Part shown: in pieces, positions 6,316 through 9,592 of the stretch | How the letters are laid out: every line of letters begins with the position of its first letter | Position numbering within the stretch: position 1 is the stretch's first letter | Assembly (NCBI RefSeq): GCF_037442045.1 | Contig: NZ_JBBIRC010000048.1 | Span: forward strand, 1 to 9,592 | Source of the DNA: Ferroplasma sp037442045 | GTDB taxonomy: Archaea > Thermoplasmatota > Thermoplasmata > Thermoplasmatales > Thermoplasmataceae | DNA: 9,592 nt | Reading direction: 5' to 3' | Program-made: the position numbers and the translations under genes | Notes under the pieces: model-generated | The model's input: the letters and a program-made list of their open reading frames with translations, nothing else | What the model was told of the DNA's origin: nothing | Databases searched by the model: none

Positions 6316-7038
6316 ATGGATGCACTTATAACAGCTGCTGGCAAAGGAACCAGGGCAAATCTTCCAGAGGGCATGAGAAAAGAGATGCTACCAATTTACA
6401 CCATAAGAAATAATAAAATCGTGCTAAGGCCAATAATTGAATGCATAGTATATAACCTTTCATTATCCGGTGTAGATAAATTTTTTATTATTCTTGATAT
6501 CAATGATAAGCACACAGAAGATTATTTATCCACTTTGAATATGAGAACTGAATTCATATATCAGAAAAAGCCAGAAGGATATGGAAAAGCAGTATTGCTG
6601 GCAAAAGATTACATAAAAAATGATTTTATATTAAATGCAGGTGATGGCATTATACTGGACATAAATAAAATAGGAAATATGATCAATCTTCACAGAAGCA
6701 CAAAAAAGACCATACTCAGTGTAATGTCTGTTCCTAATCCAGAACTATATGGGGTTGCAACAATAAAAAATGGAAAAGTAATTAAGGTTATTGAAAAACC
6801 AGAGTATCCAGAATCAAAGTATGCCCTTGCTGCATTTTATATATTCAATAAAGAAATTCTTGATTTAATAGCTGGAGCAGAGCTTACTCCTGCAATAAAT
6901 AAACATATTATCAACGGAAATAAAGTTTTGCCGTTTAAGATAAGAAGAAGCGACTGGGTAAGTATTGGAAACAGCGGCACTTATTATAAAATAATGGAAA
7001 GAACATATAATTACTACAGTAAAGTTATCTCCAGTTAG
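6316..7038 (+). CDS. Sugar-1-phosphate nucleotidyltransferase (GalU/RmlA type)
   Basis: A cytosolic enzyme predicted to join a sugar 1-phosphate and an NTP to give a nucleotide sugar and pyrophosphate. Signature motifs are AAGKGTR (7-13) with EMLPI (23-27) in the nucleotide-binding loop, PEGYGKAV (86-93), the first metal-binding aspartate D110 in NAGDGI, PELYGVATI (142-150) and VIEKP (158-162). In the last conserved block RmlA-type enzymes have W-x-D-x-G-T, where Asp binds the second metal position; here it is WVSIGNSG (214-221), with Ser216 instead of Asp. At 240 residues it is shorter than RmlA or GalU (about 290-300) and has no left-handed beta-helix tail. It converges on the UDP-sulfoquinovose synthase gene and overlaps it by 14 bp. 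That neighbour uses UDP-glucose, so making UDP-glucose is the natural guess, but base and sugar specificity cannot be read from the sequence. Confidence 0.88.
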   Translation: MDALITAAGKGTRANLPEGMRKEMLPIYTIRNNKIVLRPIIECIVYNLSLSGVDKFFIILDINDKHTEDYLSTLNMRTEFIYQKKPEGYGKAVLLAKDYIKNDFILNAGDGIILDINKIGNMINLHRSTKKTILSVMSVPNPELYGVATIKNGKVIKVIEKPEYPESKYALAAFYIFNKEILDLIAGAELTPAINKHIINGNKVLPFKIRRSDWVSIGNSGTYYKIMERTYNYYSKVISS

Positions 7039-8164
7039 TAGATGGTTTTATAACATTTTTCAGGCTATAAACAAGGTTTATATTTTTCCTTACATCTTTA
7101 AGCATAACCGGTATCTCTTCTTCAAGATCCCTTTTTCTCTTATATCCAATATCTTTTAAATTCTGATTTTCAGGGTTATAATAATGGTCTTCCATTTCAA
7201 CTCTTGGATCAGGCACATGATCTATGGAAACACTCTTCCCATAAATTTTTTCATACTGGGATTTAACGGTATCTGCCAAATAATTCAATGGATAATATTC
7301 ATCAAACTGGTTATATACCTTATATTCTTTATTTGCAGGATGATCAAGTATGAGATTCAGGCATTCAACACTATCTTCAAGTGATAAAAATGCACGCTTC
7401 TGGTTTCCCTTTCCATAAACGGTGAGCGGATAGCCTATGACTGCCTGGGAGATAAAACGGTTAAGTACAGTGCCATATACCTGATCTATATCGAAACGTG
7501 TAAAAAGCTTGTATTTTGTAATTTCTGAAGTTCTGGTGCCGTATACCACACCCTGCATAACATCACTTACACTCAATCCCCATATTTTATTGGCAAGCAT
7601 TAGATTATATGTGTCAAATATTTTTGAAAGATGATACCATGACTGCCCCATCCTTGGAAATGGAAGCATATCAGTTCTTCCATTGTATTTTATATCCAAA
7701 AATCCTTCAGGTATATCTATATTGGGAGTTCCGTATTCACCCATTGAACCAAGCTTTACTATATGTATATCCCTGTCAATATCCTTCACAGCATATATAA
7801 TATTCATTGTGCTTTCAATGTTTTTATCAAGAGTCTCTGTTGCGGTTTTAAGTGAAATCATGGAATATGGGGCAGAACGTTGCTCAGCCAGATGGACTAT
7901 GGCATCCGGTTTTGAGTCACGAATTATATCATAAACAAATCTGGAATTGCTCACATCGCCCTGATAAAATTTAATGGCATTATTCAGTTTTTTATTTCTT
8001 GTTCCCATTGAATTTATCTTTATTGCGGATCGGGACCCCAAATTTCTTACTCTGTTTCTTGTATAAAAATTATCTGCACCGTAAACTTCATAGCCCCTAT
8101 CAAGAAGCCTGAGAGCCAGCGGAAATCCTATATAACCATCTATGCCAAGAATAAGAACTTTCAT
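7025..8164 (-). CDS. agl3: UDP-sulfoquinovose synthase (SQD1/Agl3 family, extended short-chain dehydrogenase/reductase)
   Basis: Converts UDP-glucose plus sulfite to UDP-6-sulfo-6-deoxyglucose (UDP-sulfoquinovose) using bound NAD; the product feeds surface N-glycans in Sulfolobus (Agl3) or sulfolipid in plants and bacteria (SQD1/SqdB). The 379 residues match the family along their length: the NAD motif GIDGYIG (7-13), GADNFYTRNRV (29-39), HLAEQRSAPYSMI (91-103), KLGSMGEYGTPNIDI (137-151), the active-site YHLSK (177-181), QGVVYGTRT (204-212), YGTVLNRFISQA (230-241), LTVYGKGNQKRAFL (247-260), YNQFDEYY (284-291) and PRVEMEDHYYNP (320-331). Of the catalytic triad, Tyr177 and Lys181 are present, while the usual Thr is Ser140. 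The start ATG 8164 has a TATA-like box 25 nt upstream. A nucleotidyltransferase that could supply UDP-glucose converges on it with a 14-bp overlap. No glycosyltransferase is in the window, so the end product is unknown. Confidence 0.94.
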   Translation of the reverse strand: MKVLILGIDGYIGFPLALRLLDRGYEVYGADNFYTRNRVRNLGSRSAIKINSMGTRNKKLNNAIKFYQGDVSNSRFVYDIIRDSKPDAIVHLAEQRSAPYSMISLKTATETLDKNIESTMNIIYAVKDIDRDIHIVKLGSMGEYGTPNIDIPEGFLDIKYNGRTDMLPFPRMGQSWYHLSKIFDTYNLMLANKIWGLSVSDVMQGVVYGTRTSEITKYKLFTRFDIDQVYGTVLNRFISQAVIGYPLTVYGKGNQKRAFLSLEDSVECLNLILDHPANKEYKVYNQFDEYYPLNYLADTVKSQYEKIYGKSVSIDHVPDPRVEMEDHYYNPENQNLKDIGYKRKRDLEEEIPVMLKDVRKNINLVYSLKNVIKPSTNWR

Positions 8165-8184
8165 TAATAACTTATATGAAAAAC

Positions 8185-8194
8185 GTATAATATT
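8185..8194 (-). promoter_or_regulatory. TATA box of the UDP-sulfoquinovose synthase gene
   Basis: On the minus strand this reads AATATTATAC, centred about 25 nt before ATG 8164. No Shine-Dalgarno follows, which is consistent with a leaderless transcript. Confidence 0.5.
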
Positions 8195-8259
8195 TTTTGC
8201 TTTTATGAATCGTTAGATTTAGGATAATTGTTAAAATGATATGTGCCTGATTTAAAAGT

Positions 8260-8425
8260 TTAACATTCAGTTTCATGCATGAAAAGGCTTTCAGCTTCCC
8301 TGGCAGGAGGTGCCTTCATGTTAGTGCCCAATCTGTGGAGTCGCATATTAAGGTGTGTTTTCCTCTTTCTTCAGTCCTGTATTGTGGATGCTTATTGCTA
8401 AAATTTCTTTCCTGACCTGCATAAA
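8260..8425 (-). pseudogene. Degraded C-terminus resembling TnpB (IS200/IS605- or IS607-type OrfB)
   Basis: Two minus-strand frames read as a TnpB-like ending broken by frame changes. The first, from about 8422, contains EILAISIHNTGLKKEENTP, which fits the NIL...G....(G/N)TP segment that follows the last zinc ribbon in TnpB, then meets a stop at 8348-8350 and continues as YATPQIG. The second, from 8319 to a stop at 8260-8262, reads MKAPPAREAESLFMHE and ends TEC; the (R)EA(x)SL ending is common in archaeal TnpB. The catalytic core and zinc ribbon are not recognisable upstream. The open frame of 67 codons over 8316-8519 in a third frame looks like a by-product. The frames are directly visible; the TnpB identity is from remembered family endings and needs a database search. 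Confidence 0.45.
8271..8284. repeat. 14-bp perfect palindrome next to the TnpB-like remnant
   Basis: TTTCATGCATGAAA is a perfect palindrome inside the last codons of the TnpB-like remnant. A shorter one, CCTGGCAGG, lies at 8299-8307, and AAGGC/GCCTT (8285-8289 and 8311-8315) flank it. Closely spaced hairpins are typical of the right end of IS200/IS605 elements, where the 3' end of tnpB also gives rise to the guide RNA. An operator for a dimeric regulator is an alternative. Confidence 0.4.
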
Positions 8426-8641
8426 AGTATGACATGAGTTTATAGTCTTTATTATTTTTTTTTGATTGTATTATTATAGACAAATATCTGCTTTTTATTC
8501 TGTTGGGTTTCTCGAACAATTTTGTTGAATTTAACGATTGATCGATGGAAATAATTCATCTTATAATATGTTATACATTCGTTTTAGCTAAGAAAACATT
8601 ATGCTCCCATTAATTCAAAAATGCTCTGCAATTACAATTTC
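8426..8641. other. AT-rich stretch without a recognisable gene
   Basis: The stretch lies between the TnpB-like remnant and the 3' end of the TPR-like gene. It includes a run of nine T (8455-8463) and no protein-like reading frame that I recognise. It may hold further decayed transposon sequence, but nothing in it shows this directly. Confidence 0.4.
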
Positions 8642-9103
8642 TCAAATAATTATGGTATTGATGTTTGTTTCAAGCCAGTTTTTATCTTCACCATCATCTA
8701 TTTTTTGTGCATATTCCATGGCCTTTTTGATATACACTATAGCAAGCTCTTTGCTTCCCTTTATGGAGTAAGCTCTTGCAACCGCTTCATTTGCAAATCC
8801 CATGTCAAAATCACTAAAATTTTCTTCTTCGCAAATTGTCAGGTCCCTCATTCCGTGATAGAGTGATGATTCAGGCATCTTCAAAATAGAGTAAACTCTT
8901 GAAATTATCCAGTGGCCTCTCGATATTTCCAGTTTTCCGCCGGCAAATCTCCAGTGAAACAGTGATGCCTGTGCAACACTGATCATAAGTTCATCGTCTT
9001 CTAAGGACCTTTCTTTTTCCATGAGTTCCCAGGTATAATTAAAGAGCCTTGATGCCAGTATTCTATGTTGCTTTGCGTTAATGCCAAAATCATTGTCTTC
9101 CAC
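8642..9103 (-). CDS. TPR-like conserved protein of unknown function
   Basis: A soluble, fully alpha-helical protein of 153 residues without signal peptide or membrane segment. Helix pairs resembling tetratricopeptide repeats run through it, clearest at about 100-135 (DFDMGFANEAVARAYSIKG, then ELAIVYIKKAMEYA). Conserved-looking blocks are ASLFHWRFAGG (46-56), SRGHWIISRVYSIL (61-74) and ICEEENFSDFD (90-100). I recognise this arrangement (DDE near 36, HW near 50, RGxWxISRVY, then DFDxxFAxEAxARA) from uncharacterised proteins common in actinobacteria and scattered archaea; no biochemical role is known to me. The start is GTG 9103, with a TATA-like box (9124-9131) about 25 nt upstream; no in-frame ATG lies near the N-terminus. 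It has no partner gene beside it that would suggest a function. Confidence 0.8.
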   Translation of the reverse strand: MEDNDFGINAKQHRILASRLFNYTWELMEKERSLEDDELMISVAQASLFHWRFAGGKLEISRGHWIISRVYSILKMPESSLYHGMRDLTICEEENFSDFDMGFANEAVARAYSIKGSKELAIVYIKKAMEYAQKIDDGEDKNWLETNINTIII

Positions 9104-9123
9104 GACATATTTATACCAACTGC

Positions 9124-9131
9124 TAATATAA
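9124..9131 (-). promoter_or_regulatory. TATA box of the TPR-like gene
   Basis: On the minus strand this reads TTATATTA, centred about 25 nt before GTG 9103. A second TATA-like sequence, TATAAATATG, is only 4-12 nt before the GTG, too close to serve a leaderless start there. The choice of start depends on which box is used. Confidence 0.45.
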
Positions 9132-9255
9132 CGTTTCCCTAAAGATTTCTATTAGATTTACGCGAACGTGGTAAAAATGTAAAATTAATTGTACCTGTAT
9201 TAAGTTAATAATTTAAAAATTAATTTATCCTATGATAAAACTCATGATTTCCGAA

Positions 9256-9443
9256 TCATTTCTTTGACTTGGTATTAATCATGTTCGTTTCTTCATGGAC
9301 CTGTTCCTGGTCGCCCTTAAGAATATCAGTTATAAAACGGCAATGAATAAGTAACCAGCCAACATTGCAAACACCTCATGCAACGCCAGAGCGACATCAA
9401 AGGTTGGAAGTGGGATGGTGATAGTGTAGCCCCTGTTTTTCAT
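9256..9443 (-). pseudogene. Short frameshifted gene relic, family unknown
   Basis: Two consecutive minus-strand frames look protein-coding and are less AT-rich than their surroundings. From ATG 9443 the first reads 37 residues, including TITIPLPTFDVALALHEVF and then a hydrophobic stretch, AMLAGYLFIAVL, to a stop at 9330-9332. In the next frame the sequence continues as FITDILKGDQEQVHEETN and ends in a basic tail (MINTKSKK) at a stop at 9256-9258, which has the look of a real C-terminus. Joined by one frame change near 9330 they would give a hydrophobic helix followed by a charged tail, as at the end of a membrane protein. I do not recognise the family. A genuine small protein of 37 residues is possible but less likely. 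Confidence 0.4.
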
Positions 9444-9522
9444 GCTCTGCTATTAATTCACTAAAAAAGAATGTAATAATAGTCCTTATTCTGTGAGTGA
9501 TTTTTATAAGATTTTTTTAAAA

Positions 9523-9538
9523 GAGTAATTTTTTACTC
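9523..9538. repeat. Small hairpin
   Basis: GAGTAA-TTTT-TTACTC forms a 6-bp perfect stem with a 4-base loop, followed downstream by another AT-rich stretch. It is near no known gene end on either strand, so a role as terminator is not supported. Confidence 0.3.
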
Positions 9539-9572
9539 CAGAAATTCGTCATTTTCATGACTCTGCAAATAA

Positions 9573-9581
9573 TTTATAAAA
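9573..9581 (+). promoter_or_regulatory. Possible TATA box for a gene beyond the right edge
   Basis: TTTATAAAA is a good archaeal TATA match. With the leaderless spacing seen elsewhere in the window, a start codon would fall about 25 nt downstream, just outside the sequence, so this cannot be tested here. Confidence 0.25.
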
Positions 9582-9592
9582 ATCGAAAATCC

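Noticed and set aside
6239..6325. Longer N-terminus for the tRNA thiolase (29 extra residues)
   Set aside because: The zinc finger starts right after ATG 6238, and the extension would overlap the start of the divergent nucleotidyltransferase gene.
7683..7934. Plus-strand open frame of 83 codons inside the UDP-sulfoquinovose synthase gene
   Set aside because: Antisense shadow of a gene whose motifs are conserved through this interval.
8537..8546. CGATTGATCG-like motif as an operator or attachment site
   Set aside because: It is not a perfect palindrome and has no partner copy in the window.
8621..8866. Plus-strand open frame of 81 codons opposite the TPR-like gene
   Set aside because: Rich in Phe, Ile and Cys as expected from antisense of an AT-rich gene; the minus-strand frame has the conserved pattern.

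Overview
The window looks like a chromosomal segment of an acidophilic archaeon of the Thermoplasmatales type (Ferroplasma, Acidiplasma or Picrophilus relatives). The support is indirect: low G+C, heavy use of ATA, AGA and AGG codons, no Shine-Dalgarno sequences, TATA boxes about 25 nt before nearly every start codon, TTG and GTG starts, a tRNA without an encoded CCA, and archaeal-type genes (an Ncs6/TtuA-like tRNA thiolase and an Agl3-like sulfosugar synthase). The genus is an inference; no rRNA or other decisive marker is present.

Layout, left to right. (1) 1-883, minus: a D-2-hydroxyacid dehydrogenase cut by the left edge. (2) 982-2910, plus: a DedA-family membrane protein followed after 30 nt by a 12-helix MFS transporter. 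(3) 2907-3506, minus: a histidine-phosphatase (phosphoglycerate-mutase fold) protein whose stop codon overlaps that of the MFS gene. (4) 3610 to about 5190: an AT-rich, gene-poor stretch with the broken C-terminal end of a second, sugar-porter-type MFS transporter and a small PH-like-domain protein that carries a dnaX-type slippery heptamer near its end. (5) 5192-5266, minus: tRNA-Ile(GAU). (6) 5303-6238, minus: a tRNA 2-thiolation enzyme, divergent from (7) 6316-7038, plus: a sugar-1-phosphate nucleotidyltransferase, convergent with (8) 7025-8164, minus: UDP-sulfoquinovose synthase. (9) About 8260-8425, minus: a degraded C-terminus that looks like TnpB (IS200/IS605 or IS607 type) with palindromes. 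(10) 8642-9103, minus: a TPR-like protein of unknown function. (11) 9256-9443, minus: a short, apparently frameshifted relic, then AT-rich sequence to the right edge.

How the genes fit together. The nucleotidyltransferase and the UDP-sulfoquinovose synthase form a plausible unit: the first would make a nucleotide sugar such as UDP-glucose, and the second would convert UDP-glucose plus sulfite to UDP-sulfoquinovose for surface glycans or sulfolipid. The tRNA thiolase and tRNA-Ile are adjacent, but nothing shows a functional link. The other genes look like separately transcribed housekeeping or transport functions. I saw no convincing new multi-gene system. The most interesting signals are the slippery heptamer in the PH-like gene, the sulfosugar pair with its unusual catalytic residues, and the three gene relics, which mark 3.6-4.0 kb and 8.2-9.5 kb as turnover zones.
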